The notes below the pieces were generated by a model. The model saw nothing but the letters and a program-made list of their open reading frames with translations. It did no database searches and was not told the origin of the DNA. From NCBI GenBank assembly GCA_958366985.1, contig CATXDC010000003.1, positions 62,001 to 126,000 on the forward strand: DNA of 64,000 nt. Direction: 5' to 3'. This DNA is from an uncultured Oscillospiraceae bacterium (GTDB lineage Bacteria; Bacillota; Clostridia; Oscillospirales; Acutalibacteraceae). The translations under genes and the position numbers were made by a program. Within the stretch, counting starts at the first letter, position 1. The number at the start of each line of letters is the position of its first letter. Below are positions 10,566 through 19,064 of this stretch, in pieces.

Positions 10566-10596
10566 AAGGGGCTTCCTGTATTTGCAGGAAGCCCTT
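10566..10596 (+). terminator. Hairpin after the FIVAR-repeat gene
   Basis: AAGGGGCTTCCTG/CAGGAAGCCCTT stem with a short loop just past the stop at 10531. There is no strong T run, but position and stability suggest the 3' end of the transcript. Confidence 0.6.
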
Positions 10597-10614
10597 GTTA
10601 ATGTATATAAAACA

Positions 10615-10648
10615 AAAGGGACTTTTATTTATCCAAAGTCCCTTTAAC
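10615..10648 (-). terminator. Terminator of the minus-strand membrane gene
   Basis: AAAGGGACTTT/AAAGTCCCTTT stem. Read on the minus strand it is followed by TTTTGTTTT, which suits the 3' end of the 10670-11248 gene. Confidence 0.65.
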
Positions 10649-10669
10649 ATATCTTACGAGATTTTACTT

Positions 10670-11248
10670 TTACATTTCGTCTTTTGATTCAAGAAAATCC
10701 TTTGCTGTTTGACGTTTTGCCGCAGAAACCAAATCAGCAATAATAAAGGCGCATAGAACAGGGAGAAATACAATTGTGTAGATAGCGTCTTTGGCGCCAT
10801 CCCGTGCGTGTGAAGAAAGCATAGCATATATAAAAAACGTAAAGGAAAAATAGACTGCATTAATGCAGAGAATACCATAAGCAGAAGTTTTTTTATCTGT
10901 AATAAAACCATGGATAGCCAAAATGATTCCTATAACGCCAATTATCACTAAAATATAAAGTCCAATCGGGAGAAATGAAAATAATGCGATTGCAGCAAAA
11001 GATATTATAATGCCTGTTATTCCCGCATAGACTGTTTGAGAACGGCTTTTGCTTTTTTCAAAAACAGACATCAAATAGTAAATGAAAGTGATTATAGACG
11101 GTACGCAAACCAAAACACCTACAAATATTTCATTGATTTCTTCTGAGAAAAACACAGCGGCTATTATCAGAAACAGTTCCTCAATTATGAGCAATGCTGT
11201 CAGGAACCAGCCTTTGCTAAAAAAAGACTCAAACTTTAGGTTTTTCAT
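10670..11248 (-). CDS. Small polytopic membrane protein, copy 1 of a tandem pair
   Basis: 192 aa if started at ATG 11248 (MKNLKFES). The upstream in-frame ATG at 11257 directly abuts the AAGGAG ribosome binding site, so 11248 has the better spacing. About five or six hydrophobic segments and a short charged tail (AKRQTAKDFLES). It is clearly paralogous to the next gene upstream: both begin with K-F-x-S-F and a GW segment, and share an FEKSK(S/D)RS(Q/K)T loop and an AIHG motif. Function not recognised. Confidence 0.7.
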   Translation of the reverse strand: MKNLKFESFFSKGWFLTALLIIEELFLIIAAVFFSEEINEIFVGVLVCVPSIITFIYYLMSVFEKSKSRSQTVYAGITGIIISFAAIALFSFLPIGLYILVIIGVIGIILAIHGFITDKKTSAYGILCINAVYFSFTFFIYAMLSSHARDGAKDAIYTIVFLPVLCAFIIADLVSAAKRQTAKDFLESKDEM

Positions 11249-11375
11249 TGTTTTCATCTCCTTATTAAATTTTTATTTTCTACTCATTCTCTGATAATCA
11301 CCACCCTGCTGGATTTTTAAAGTGTTTGTGTTTACAAAATGCTATTACGTAAAACTATTCCTAATTTGTAAATTT

Positions 11376-11403
11376 ATAGTATTGTTTTATTCTTTAAAAT
11401 CAA
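11376..11403 (-). promoter_or_regulatory. Predicted promoter of membrane gene copy 1
   Basis: Minus-strand TTGATT (11398-11403), 16-bp spacer, TACTAT (11376-11381). The surrounding 55 bp (11365-11420) is nearly identical to the region before copy 2 (12173-12229). Confidence 0.5.
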
Positions 11404-11454
11404 CTGAAATAATGTATAATAGTCAATTTTAAATATGATTATAAAACTTTTGTT

Positions 11455-12054
11455 TTATGCTTTATTTTGATTTTCAAGAGTAGCCTTGGTATTTTGATGT
11501 TTTGCCGTACAAACCAAATCTGCGATGATAAATGTACAGATAATGGTAATTAATGTGGCTGCCAGCGTGATTTCCGATATATGTAATCCACTGGGAGCAT
11601 ATCCGACGTTAGCGAAAATAATTATATATTCGCCGATAAGAAAAGCAAAGTAAACAATGTTTATACAAATAATTCCATAGGTAAATGTTATTTTGGATTT
11701 GATTAAGCCGTGAATAGCCAATATGATTCCCGTAAAGGCGATAAACGCAGAGATGTAACTTAATATCGGGAAAAATATCCAAAATCCTGTTACAGATGTT
11801 ATTAAAACAATTATTCCCAAAATAAGTGTTTTGGAACGGTCTTTGCTTTTTTCAAAAAACGATAGCAAAGAGTAAATAAAGGTGATTATAAAAGGGGCAA
11901 AAACTAAAATACATGTAAGCATTTTATTGATGTGAGGTTCATAGAAAAAAATATTTAAAACAGCACAGTAAATCAGAAATAAATCCTCGATAATCAGCAA
12001 CGCTGCCAAAATCCAACCGCTTACTAAAAATGATTTGAATTTTTTATTGTTCAT
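11455..12054 (-). CDS. Small polytopic membrane protein, copy 2 of a tandem pair
   Basis: 199 aa from ATG 12054 (MNNKKFKS), 9 nt behind AAGGAG; further upstream in-frame starts would put the RBS inside the gene. Multiple hydrophobic segments match those of the 10670-11248 protein one for one, so the pair arose by duplication of gene plus promoter. No catalytic motif visible; function not recognised. Confidence 0.7.
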   Translation of the reverse strand: MNNKKFKSFLVSGWILAALLIIEDLFLIYCAVLNIFFYEPHINKMLTCILVFAPFIITFIYSLLSFFEKSKDRSKTLILGIIVLITSVTGFWIFFPILSYISAFIAFTGIILAIHGLIKSKITFTYGIICINIVYFAFLIGEYIIIFANVGYAPSGLHISEITLAATLITIICTFIIADLVCTAKHQNTKATLENQNKA

Positions 12055-12183
12055 AATTTTCATCTCCTTACATTCAGCTGAGCTGCTGTTTTTAATATTT
12101 TTTGATAATCTCCTCCTTTGGGATTTTAAATTTTTATTCACATAAAGCTGGTTAAACAAATTTATTTTTCTGTTTGTAATTTT

Positions 12184-12212
12184 ATAGTATTATCTTTATT
12201 CATTAAAATCAA
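12184..12212 (-). promoter_or_regulatory. Predicted promoter of membrane gene copy 2
   Basis: Minus-strand TTGATT (12207-12212), 17-bp spacer, TACTAT (12184-12189). Near-copy of the promoter before copy 1. Confidence 0.5.
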
Positions 12213-12320
12213 CTGAAATAATGTACAATTAAGTTTTTTGTATTATAGAAAAGTTTCACAAAGATACCCATGCTACAAAACGTATACATACCGAAATTCA
12301 GGTGAAAAACCCCTGATAAT

Positions 12321-12357
12321 AAAGAAATCCATTGCAAATTTGGCAATGGATTTCTTT
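12321..12357. terminator. Bidirectional terminator
   Basis: A 15-16 bp stem, AAAGAAATCCATTGC with its complement GGCAATGGATTTCTTT, lies 9 bp past the stop of the minus-strand lipoprotein gene. Confidence 0.8.
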
Positions 12358-12365
12358 AATCTACT

Positions 12366-12854
12366 TTATGTGTCAAGTTCAAGATAATACAGCATTTGAT
12401 TATCGACATCATATACTGCAAGTGATAAATTGAAAGAACCTCTGTCGAATATCTTTGTATCATCACGTGGATTTTGGGCCTCGGCGTGCCTGTCATAAAA
12501 AGTATAGAAGCCGTTTTTTATCTCTGGGACAAAAGTTTTTCCGCTGTCGGCTTTATTCTCTCCTATTGTTTCATATAACAAAGTTTCTGCATTAGTAGAA
12601 AAGGGTAATTGCTTCCAGACATGACTGCTTTTTATAATATTTTCAATATCTGTGTTTGAGCAGTCATATATTTCACATTTCAGCCCGTCGCCATGAAATC
12701 CTCCGTGGGTATCGTATACTGAAAGGGGCTTGTAATCCGATAAATCTATTCCGGTAATTTCTTTATATTCTTCACCGGCGTTGGTTGTACATCCGGCGAG
12801 GGCAAAGAGCAGCAGAACAGATATCAATATTATAGAGAATCTGTATTTTTTCAT
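12366..12854 (-). CDS. Predicted lipoprotein of unknown function
   Basis: 162 aa with a type II signal peptide (lipobox LAGC, Cys at about residue 22), so exported and lipid-anchored. The mature part has no family I recognise; it contains YDTHGGFHGDG and ends in a YYLELDT strand. Its ribosome binding site (AGAGGT) overlaps the end of the HTH gene, so it is the last gene of a three-gene operon with the HTH regulator and DUF2975 protein. Confidence 0.75.
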   Translation of the reverse strand: MKKYRFSIILISVLLLFALAGCTTNAGEEYKEITGIDLSDYKPLSVYDTHGGFHGDGLKCEIYDCSNTDIENIIKSSHVWKQLPFSTNAETLLYETIGENKADSGKTFVPEIKNGFYTFYDRHAEAQNPRDDTKIFDRGSFNLSLAVYDVDNQMLYYLELDT

Positions 12855-12857
12855 AGA

Positions 12858-13091
12858 TCATACCTCTTTTGAGTCTTTTGAAGCGGGACGATATTCCAGA
12901 ATGTCGCCGGGCTGACAGTCAAGAGCGGAGCAGAGTTTACATAAAGTGGATATTTTAAGAGCTTTGGCTTTTCCATTTTTCAAAATGGATATATTGGCCA
13001 TTGTTATACCTACTTTTTGCGAAAGCTCAGTTACGCTCATTTTACGTTTTGCCAGCATAACGTCAATGTTAAAAATGATTTCATCTTCCAT
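12858..13091 (-). CDS. Small Cro/CI-type HTH regulator (YozG-like)
   Basis: 77 aa, almost entirely one helix-turn-helix domain: KMSVTELSQKVGITMANISILKNGKAKA, with the recognition helix around residues 30-45. It lacks an effector domain. AAGGAG precedes the ATG. It sits 10 bp after a DUF2975 membrane gene, the usual partner of this family, so it probably acts with the membrane protein and may autoregulate the operon. Confidence 0.85.
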   Translation of the reverse strand: MEDEIIFNIDVMLAKRKMSVTELSQKVGITMANISILKNGKAKALKISTLCKLCSALDCQPGDILEYRPASKDSKEV

Positions 13092-13101
13092 GGGTTTCTC
13101 C

Positions 13102-13581
13102 TTATATGGTTAAATCGCTTTGTTCCTGAAGCTGTGCTGCTTGATTTGCCAGATGGGCGAAAGCTTTAGAGATAACTGCTATTGTAATTCCTGCAAAAAC
13201 AACTCCCATTGAGCAAAGAACTATGCTGGGATGATTCATGTTCATAAGCAGAAGAATTATATTGCCGACAAAAAAGAATATTGTGTCTGAAATAGCAAGG
13301 ACAGAAATTTTTCTGAAGCGTTTTGAATTCTCGTAAGAAAAAGCTTTATTTTTGGCAATACTTTTTGCTATCTGCCACATGAGGCACAGAACAAGATAGC
13401 AGGGGATTCCTGAAATCCATAGGAAGATGAGCCAAGGGTAATAATAGCTTTGGTTTTCGGGATAACTTTGCACTATCATATGGCCAATAGTTGGAAATGC
13501 CCAAAAGTAAATGAGCGCTCCGCAAACAGCCATTCCGATTATTACAGCCTTAAGCTGTTTTGACAGTGATTGTTTAAACAT
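13102..13581 (-). CDS. DUF2975 family membrane protein
   Basis: 159 aa from ATG 13581 (MFKQSLS), which has AAAGGAGG 8 nt upstream; the longer in-frame version (to 13620) would run into the -10 box. Four hydrophobic segments, with the typical loop IAKNKAFSYENSKRFRKIS between the second and third. DUF2975 genes are regularly followed by a YozG-like HTH gene, as here. Role unknown; likely a membrane partner of the regulator. Confidence 0.8.
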   Translation of the reverse strand: MFKQSLSKQLKAVIIGMAVCGALIYFWAFPTIGHMIVQSYPENQSYYYPWLIFLWISGIPCYLVLCLMWQIAKSIAKNKAFSYENSKRFRKISVLAISDTIFFFVGNIILLLMNMNHPSIVLCSMGVVFAGITIAVISKAFAHLANQAAQLQEQSDLTI

Positions 13582-13610
13582 AAAGTTTCCTCCTTTGCTT
13601 TTGTGGTTAC

Positions 13611-13639
13611 AGTATAGCACTGTGCTTTTAGTATGTCAA
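13611..13639 (-). promoter_or_regulatory. Near-consensus promoter of the DUF2975/HTH operon
   Basis: Minus strand: TTGACA (13634-13639), 17-bp spacer, TATACT (13611-13616). The start codon lies 30 bp further on. Just upstream is a palindrome (13643-13667). Confidence 0.8.
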
Positions 13640-13642
13640 TAA

Positions 13643-13667
13643 AAATTTATCGTATTACAATAAATTT
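13643..13667. promoter_or_regulatory. Palindromic operator candidate
   Basis: AAATTTAT(C)G-TATTA-C(A)ATAAATTT, ten-base arms with one mismatch and a 5-nt centre, ends 4 bp before the -35 box of the DUF2975/HTH operon. Possible site for the HTH protein encoded in the operon. Confidence 0.45.
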
Positions 13668-13675
13668 TTGATGTA

Positions 13676-13716
13676 AAAAACTCTGCGAGACCGCTTTGGA
13701 TCTGCAGAGTTTTTTG
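13676..13716. terminator. Terminator, mainly for the 13733-14371 gene
   Basis: AAAACTCTGC/GCAGAGTTTT stem with a T run on both strands, 17 bp past the stop of the minus-strand gene that ends at 13733. Confidence 0.8.
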
Positions 13717-13732
13717 AAAAAGAATTTACTTT

Positions 13733-14371
13733 TTACTGATTACAAAACTTTACGCCTTTGCGATATATTTGTTCAAAGGCTTTTCTTTTGTTAGAAAGAA
13801 TATATTCCAGAACATTCATGTTATCCAGTTGAATATTCAGACTTTCCAGTATTTTAAGAGTCAGTCTTTCGTCAAGAGAAAGAGCAATACATTGCTCCTC
13901 TGATACATAAAATTGTATATATATTCCTATTCTCCTACGGTAGTTACTTGTCAAAACCAATTTGCTCATATCACTGTAATAAAACAATTCATCATTTATG
14001 TACATACCATTTTTGTCAAATTTAAGAGATGAACCATCAGCATAATAAAATTCATACATCTCAAGTTCTTCAATATCAGATGTATCAAAGTTATATCGTT
14101 CCAGTTCTACGTTAATTGTTTTTTTATAGAAGAAGTAGTCGATTACCTGCAGTATAACTGAGATTAAAATAAAAGCACCTAAACATAATAAACCTGATCT
14201 TAAATTTTTTTCTTCTTCTATAAAAACACTGCAATAAGAGAGGAGTACAATGGAAACAATAGAATAAACAGGAAGTATTACATATAACATAACGAAATCC
14301 CAGGGCAGCATCTTTGCTGAATCTGGTGGTCTATAGTCTCGTATATATGGATTTTTGTTTTTTCTCTTCAT
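13733..14371 (-). CDS. Two-pass membrane protein of unknown function (YcxB-like layout)
   Basis: 212 aa: cytoplasmic basic N-terminus, two hydrophobic segments (about 28-50 and 60-80), then a soluble domain of about 130 residues rich in Y/F and acidic residues (ELEMYEFYYADG...FYYSDMSKLVLTSNYRRRIGIYIQF). Arrangement and strand pattern resemble YcxB/PH-like membrane-attached domains, but similarity is only in layout. No ribosome binding site of note; single-gene unit. Confidence 0.6.
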   Translation of the reverse strand: MKRKNKNPYIRDYRPPDSAKMLPWDFVMLYVILPVYSIVSIVLLSYCSVFIEEEKNLRSGLLCLGAFILISVILQVIDYFFYKKTINVELERYNFDTSDIEELEMYEFYYADGSSLKFDKNGMYINDELFYYSDMSKLVLTSNYRRRIGIYIQFYVSEEQCIALSLDERLTLKILESLNIQLDNMNVLEYILSNKRKAFEQIYRKGVKFCNQ

Positions 14372-14496
14372 AATGTCACCGCCTTTGGTTTATTGTATCA
14401 TATATAAATCAAAAATAATATACAAGCTACATGAAATATCTTGTTCAATGCAATTAAACCAGTAACTGCGGGAATGCATAAATTTGGCTTAAAAAT

Positions 14497-14542
14497 AAAA
14501 GCTCAAGTAATTTCATTTTACCGAAATCACTTGAGCTTTTTT
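14497..14542. terminator. Bidirectional hairpin terminator
   Basis: AAAGCTCAAGT-AATTTC / GAAAT-CACTTGAGCTTTTTT stem. It lies in the 14372-14660 gap between two minus-strand genes, about 120 bp past the GH2 stop. The rest of that gap shows no gene. Confidence 0.75.
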
Positions 14543-14660
14543 CGTGAAAGTGTATTTTAAATTGCTTTTTTATATGGTGTCATTAAAAGTCCAATGCTTT
14601 TTTGCTTGCGAATGCTTTTGATGTGTTTTATCACAATTGTCAAAAAAGCTTTTATGCTTT

Positions 14661-16400
14661 TTACATTTTTCTTTGATTTGCCTTTTTTATCTGCTCAACT
14701 GCTTCTTTTGAAAGTTTACACTTTCTGTCGTATGTGAACAATCCGTTTTGCTCCTGCTCGACATCGTAAAGCTGAGTGTAGCAGAAGCCGAAAGCGTCGG
14801 TAGCGTATACAGTATTCACTAAATCGCAGTATTTTTTAACAAGATCCTTTTCAGTTTCAAATGTAGAATTATATCCCCAAGCATCTTCGCCCGATGTGTT
14901 ATAAGACATTCCGCCGAATTCTGAAATGTAAAGCGGAAGCTTTTTAAGTTCTCGCTTTGTCATCAGCTTGTCGCCGAAAAGGCGTCTCAGGGATTTATAA
15001 ATTGATATGCCTGTAGTATTAGGATGGCTGGTGATGACTTTTTTGAATTTCTCAATGTCGTGGCTGTAATTGTGTACGTCCTCAATGTCAGAAATGTACA
15101 TATCACCGCCGCTGCTTCCTATAACAGGTCTGGTGTGGTCGTATGATTTTGTTAAATCATATATTTCTTTTTGACTTTCAAAATCACACGATTGTTCCGA
15201 TTTTTTCCATGCTTCGTTCAAAGGACACCATCCGATGATTGAAGGGTGATTATAATCTCTTTCAAGCACTTCTTTCCATTCTCGGATGAAATTTTCAACG
15301 CCTTTTTTGTTTGAGGTTCTGAAAGGAATTCCCCAGTTCGGATACTCTCCCCAGACGAGATATCCTTTTTTATCGCAGTGATAGAGGAAGCGTTCCTCAA
15401 ACACTTTTTCGTGGAGTCTTGCTCCGTTGAAGCCGAGGGAAAGAGACAAATCAATATCCTTTTCTAAGTCTTCGTCAGATGGTGCAGTGTAGATCCCGTC
15501 GGGATAAAAGCCCTGGTCAAGAACCTGGCTCAAAAACAGCGTTTTGTTGTTGAGACAAAATGTTTTTCCGTCAAATGAAACTTTTCTGAATCCGAAGTAT
15601 GATGACGCCTTATCTGTGCAGTCATTTGCGTTGAGCTCAAATGTCAAATCGTAAAGAACGGGATTTGACGGCTCCCAAAGAGATATTTTATCAAAGCTCA
15701 AAGACATTTCGAAACTGTTGCCCGAAATGTTGCTGTATTTTTCTTTTATAACTTCTTCATTGAGCGAAACTGTGACTTTGATTTCTCCGTCGACTACTTG
15801 GTTTAAGCTTCCTGACAAATTAACACACTTTTTATCAATGTCGGGAGTTATACGAACATTGCTTATGTAATGATTCGGAACAAATTCAAGCCAAACTGTC
15901 TGCCAGATTCCCGTTGTTCTGGTATAGTAGCAGCCCCAGCTGTTTTCTTTTTCTGACTGCTTGCCTGTCGGTATGAGTTTTGATCGTGTATCGTCAAGAG
16001 CGTTAACAACGACAATATTTTTTCCCGGTGTTAAATAATCGGTAATGTCGAATGAGAAAGATGAGTAACCACCGCTGTGGCTTCCGACTTTTTGACCGTT
16101 GATGTACAAAATTGCGGTGTAATCAACTGCGCCGAAATGAATGAGTACTCTGTCATTTAATCTTTTCTGAGCAATATCAATGCTTCTGCGATACCAAACG
16201 GAATTCATAAAATCTTTGTGTTCTATTCCCGACAATTTACTTTCGGGACAAAATGGAACTTCAATTTCCAAAGAAAATTTCTCTGTTTTAGCAAAGTCAA
16301 CTTGATTTTGAGCATTTTCGATTGTGAATTCCCATTTTCCGTTAAGATTTTCCCAATCGCTTCTTACAAACTGTGGACGCGGGTGTTCTTTCCTGTACAT
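14661..16400 (-). CDS. Glycoside hydrolase family 2 (beta-glucuronidase/beta-galactosidase type)
   Basis: 579 aa, cytoplasmic. Domain order of GH2: sugar-binding jelly roll (about 1-170), Ig-like sandwich (170-270), TIM barrel (270-579). Acid/base Glu is E396 in WCPLNE; nucleophile is E494 in ISEFGG. The size fits beta-glucuronidase-like members (about 600 aa) rather than LacZ (about 1020 aa). AAGGAG lies 10 nt before the ATG. It is divergent from an AraC regulator, so induction by the sugar substrate or product is likely. Exact substrate cannot be told. Confidence 0.9.
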   Translation of the reverse strand: MYRKEHPRPQFVRSDWENLNGKWEFTIENAQNQVDFAKTEKFSLEIEVPFCPESKLSGIEHKDFMNSVWYRRSIDIAQKRLNDRVLIHFGAVDYTAILYINGQKVGSHSGGYSSFSFDITDYLTPGKNIVVVNALDDTRSKLIPTGKQSEKENSWGCYYTRTTGIWQTVWLEFVPNHYISNVRITPDIDKKCVNLSGSLNQVVDGEIKVTVSLNEEVIKEKYSNISGNSFEMSLSFDKISLWEPSNPVLYDLTFELNANDCTDKASSYFGFRKVSFDGKTFCLNNKTLFLSQVLDQGFYPDGIYTAPSDEDLEKDIDLSLSLGFNGARLHEKVFEERFLYHCDKKGYLVWGEYPNWGIPFRTSNKKGVENFIREWKEVLERDYNHPSIIGWCPLNEAWKKSEQSCDFESQKEIYDLTKSYDHTRPVIGSSGGDMYISDIEDVHNYSHDIEKFKKVITSHPNTTGISIYKSLRRLFGDKLMTKRELKKLPLYISEFGGMSYNTSGEDAWGYNSTFETEKDLVKKYCDLVNTVYATDAFGFCYTQLYDVEQEQNGLFTYDRKCKLSKEAVEQIKKANQRKM

Positions 16401-16616
16401 AAAAACAGCTCCTTTTTATCAGAGAATTAATGTTATCTGTATGCGTTAATTCTATCATGTTTTATTTTTGCCTTATAGGTAAAAAGCGGCAGGTTTTATG
16501 TACTTTTTGATTAATTTTAAACGGTGTTATAATATTTTATTGACTTCATTTTTTTATTTGTATAAAATTAAAAAGCAGATGCAAATATTATATATGATAT
16601 ATAGCGGGATGATTTT

Positions 16617-17438
16617 ATGCCTTTTTTCAACGAAAGTGTTATATTGAACGAGCATACCGAAAACGATAATTTCTGTTATATAAAGGCTGCGGGTGTATTA
16701 CATCCTGACCCCTCATATTCCATAACAAGGGATAAAAGTACAACAGTAGTGTTTGCATACGTTCTTTCCGGAACCATGAAGCTTGAAACAAAAGATAGCT
16801 CGTATACTCTTTCTCAAGGTGATTGCTATGTTGCACCTGCCGGAATATACATAAAGGTATCATCCGACTTTCAAGACCCGCATTCGATGATTTGGGTTAA
16901 CAGCTGCGGAGCGCTGATAGAAGGGCTGTATAACATCTATTTTGACAATCAAAAGCCTGTTGTTGCAAGGTGCGATATCTGTCCTCAACTGAAGCTTATC
17001 GATGAAATTCTCAAAGGCAGCGATTATGAAAGACAGAAGGATAGAATAAGCCTTATTATTCATGAGATTTTTATAATGCTGAAAAACGCTCAGCATGTTA
17101 AAATGGATGATGCGGTGCAGGAAAATGCTCTTGATGAAAGAATAGCTCGTTATATTGTGACGCATATCCAAGAAAAATTTGACGCTGATAAATTGAGTAA
17201 AACGTTTTTTATTTCATCGTCAAAGCTTAAAGAAATTTTTAGAAAAAACTTTTCGTGCACGCCTTATCAGTATTACCAGGATAAAAGGCTGAGCATTGCC
17301 AAAACAATGCTTTCAGAAACAGAAATGTCCATTGATGAAATTGCTGTGAAGCTTAATTTCGTTGACAGAAACCATTTCTCAAAATTTTTTCGTTCCAAAG
17401 AGGGCGTTTCTCCTGTTGTTTATAGAAACAGAAAATAG
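16617..17438 (+). CDS. AraC-family transcriptional regulator
   Basis: 273 aa: N-terminal cupin-like sensor (about 20-120, with SGTMKLETKDSSYTLSQGDCYVAPAG) and a C-terminal double helix-turn-helix (about 170-273) with the AraC signature ISSSKLKEIFRKNF...PYQYYQDKRL and DEIAVKLNFVDRNHFSKFF. It is divergent from the GH2 gene with 216 bp between them and is the obvious candidate activator of that gene. Confidence 0.88.
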   Translation: MPFFNESVILNEHTENDNFCYIKAAGVLHPDPSYSITRDKSTTVVFAYVLSGTMKLETKDSSYTLSQGDCYVAPAGIYIKVSSDFQDPHSMIWVNSCGALIEGLYNIYFDNQKPVVARCDICPQLKLIDEILKGSDYERQKDRISLIIHEIFIMLKNAQHVKMDDAVQENALDERIARYIVTHIQEKFDADKLSKTFFISSSKLKEIFRKNFSCTPYQYYQDKRLSIAKTMLSETEMSIDEIAVKLNFVDRNHFSKFFRSKEGVSPVVYRNRK

Positions 17439-17500
17439 AAAACTTAATGTTTTCAGAATTTGAAAATCAGAACCTAAAAGGTAAAGCTTTGCTGCATACA

Positions 17501-17534
17501 AAAAGACCACCTGAGAAAAACAGGTGGTCTTTTG
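17501..17534. terminator. ssrA: Terminator of ssrA and of the AraC gene
   Basis: AAAAGACCACCTG/CAGGTGGTCTTTT perfect stem, 7-nt loop, T tracts on both strands. It begins 3 bp past the mature tmRNA 3' end on the minus strand. Confidence 0.85.
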
Positions 17535-17537
17535 CTT

Positions 17538-17886
17538 TGGTGGAGATGGCGGTAATCGAAACCGCGTCCGAAAACCCCTTGCCACAACTTTCTACGAGCG
17601 TATCCTTTCTTTTAAATCTCCCGCAGCTTCACGCCGAAAGGCAGGCTTAAAGCTTTGGCAGCCTCTGAGTCATGACAGCCTTAGAGGTATGGGGCTGTTC
17701 ACGTTCACTGCTAATCGACGTTCTTATCCGAATCGCAGTACTTTCGGTAAGAACGGGCGCCTAATTAGGCAGCCTGTAAAGAAACGTTTTTGTCGTTTAT
17801 TTTTAAAAGTTGCGGATTTTATAGCGGTCCCGCACCGCTGCTCGCTTATCATGGTTCAGAATCCCCGTCGAAATCCTTTCATCCCC
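17538..17886 (-). ncRNA. ssrA: Transfer-messenger RNA (tmRNA)
   Basis: The 5' end is GGGGATGAAAGGATTTCGACG and the 3' end is a T-arm (GGTTTCGATTACC) plus acceptor strand ending ATCTCCACCA, so CCA is encoded. Length is about 349 nt. The tag frame, read on the minus strand across 17800-17765, is (Ile)-Asn-Asp-Lys-Asn-Val-Ser-Leu-Gln-Ala-Ala followed by TAA, aligning AACGAC with the canonical AND tag start. It lies 28 bp downstream of smpB, its protein partner. It rescues stalled ribosomes and marks the nascent chains for proteolysis. Confidence 0.95.
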
Positions 17887-17914
17887 ATGTTATTTAAAGA
17901 GAATGGCAGGGGAG

Positions 17915-18379
17915 TTAACCCATGCGCTCCTTAACGGCACGTTCCATATCACGCTTTGCGCTTTTTCTTGCCATATCTTCTCTTTTGTCGTAATTTTTCT
18001 TACCCTTACACAGACCTACCTGTATTTTGAGTCTGCCCTTTTTAAAATATGCAGACAGTGGGATAAGGGTATATCCCTGCTGCTTCATAAGTCCGTAAAG
18101 GCGATTGATTTCACGCTTGTGTAATAGTAGCTTTCGCACTCTTAAGGGATCACGGTTAAAGATGTTTCCGTGGTCATAAGGGCTTATATGCATACCTCTT
18201 ACAAATATTTCACCGCCGTCTATTGAGCACCATGCATCTTTAAGGTTGATTCTGCCGTTTCTTACAGATTTAACCTCAGTGCCGAAAAGCTCAATACCGG
18301 CTTCAAGGCTTTCAATAACAAAATAGTCATGAAAGGCTTTTTTGTTATTTGCAACTGTCTGTAATTCACTTGATGCCAA
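17915..18379 (-). CDS. smpB: SsrA-binding protein SmpB
   Basis: 154 aa, TTG start at 18379 with AAAGGAG about 10 nt upstream. Full-length SmpB: beta-barrel with GIELFGTEVKSVR, DAW...GEIFVRGMHISPY, RKLLLHKREI and a basic C-terminal tail (KREDMARKSAKRDMERA) that enters the ribosomal A site. It binds tmRNA, encoded immediately downstream. Confidence 0.97.
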   Translation of the reverse strand: MASSELQTVANNKKAFHDYFVIESLEAGIELFGTEVKSVRNGRINLKDAWCSIDGGEIFVRGMHISPYDHGNIFNRDPLRVRKLLLHKREINRLYGLMKQQGYTLIPLSAYFKKGRLKIQVGLCKGKKNYDKREDMARKSAKRDMERAVKERMG

Positions 18380-18467
18380 AGCCTTTCACTCCTTTTTGTT
18401 TTATGTGGATAGAAATTATATCACAAAGATTTTAAAAATCAAGTCTAAAACCGTCTTTTGGCAAATA

Positions 18468-19064
18468 TTATAATATGCGTCTGCCTTCAATTGCCCTTGA
18501 AAGAGTTACTTCGTCGGCATATTCAAGGTCAGCACCTACGGGAACACCATAGGCAAGACGGCTTACTGTAACGCCGAGAGGCTTTAAAAGTTTTGAAATG
18601 TACATTGCCGTAGCTTCACCTTCAATAGTGGGGTTAGTGGCAAGGATAATTTCCCTTACGCTGTCGTCAATCCTTTTAAGCAGCTCTTTAATAGTGAGCT
18701 GATCTGGACCTACGCCGTTCATAGGAGAAATTGCGCCGTGGAGCACATGGTATGTACCTTTGTACTCATGGGTGCGCTCAATGGCTATTACATCTCTTGG
18801 ATCTTCAACAACGCAGATTACGCCCTTGTCTCTTGTTTCACTTGCACATATTGAGCACTTTTCTCCGTCTGCGAGATTACAGCATACAGAGCATTTGCGT
18901 ATCTTTTTATGTGCCTGAGTAATGGCATCGGCAAACTCCTCAGCCTTCTGGTCAGGGAGATTTAGCACATAGAAAGCCATTCTCTGTGCGCTTTTTTTGC
19001 CTACACCGGGCATACGCTCAAACTGCTCAATAAGCTTTGCAAGGGGAGCAATATCATAGCCCAT
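18468..19064 (-). CDS. recR: Recombination protein RecR
   Basis: 198 aa, typical length. Helix-hairpin-helix (MPGVGKKSAQRMAF), C4 zinc finger (C58, C61, C70, C73), Toprim domain (about 81-175, VVEDPRDVIAIE...) and a C-terminal Walker-like region with LAYGVPVG. It works with RecF/RecO in loading RecA at gaps. Its ATG overlaps the ybaB stop codon (TAATG), indicating translational coupling in the dnaX-ybaB-recR operon. Confidence 0.97.
   Translation of the reverse strand: MGYDIAPLAKLIEQFERMPGVGKKSAQRMAFYVLNLPDQKAEEFADAITQAHKKIRKCSVCCNLADGEKCSICASETRDKGVICVVEDPRDVIAIERTHEYKGTYHVLHGAISPMNGVGPDQLTIKELLKRIDDSVREIILATNPTIEGEATAMYISKLLKPLGVTVSRLAYGVPVGADLEYADEVTLSRAIEGRRIL

Noticed and set aside
17524..17934. 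Two plus-strand frames at the tmRNA
   Set aside because: They overlap the tmRNA gene on the other strand, whose ends and tag are clear.
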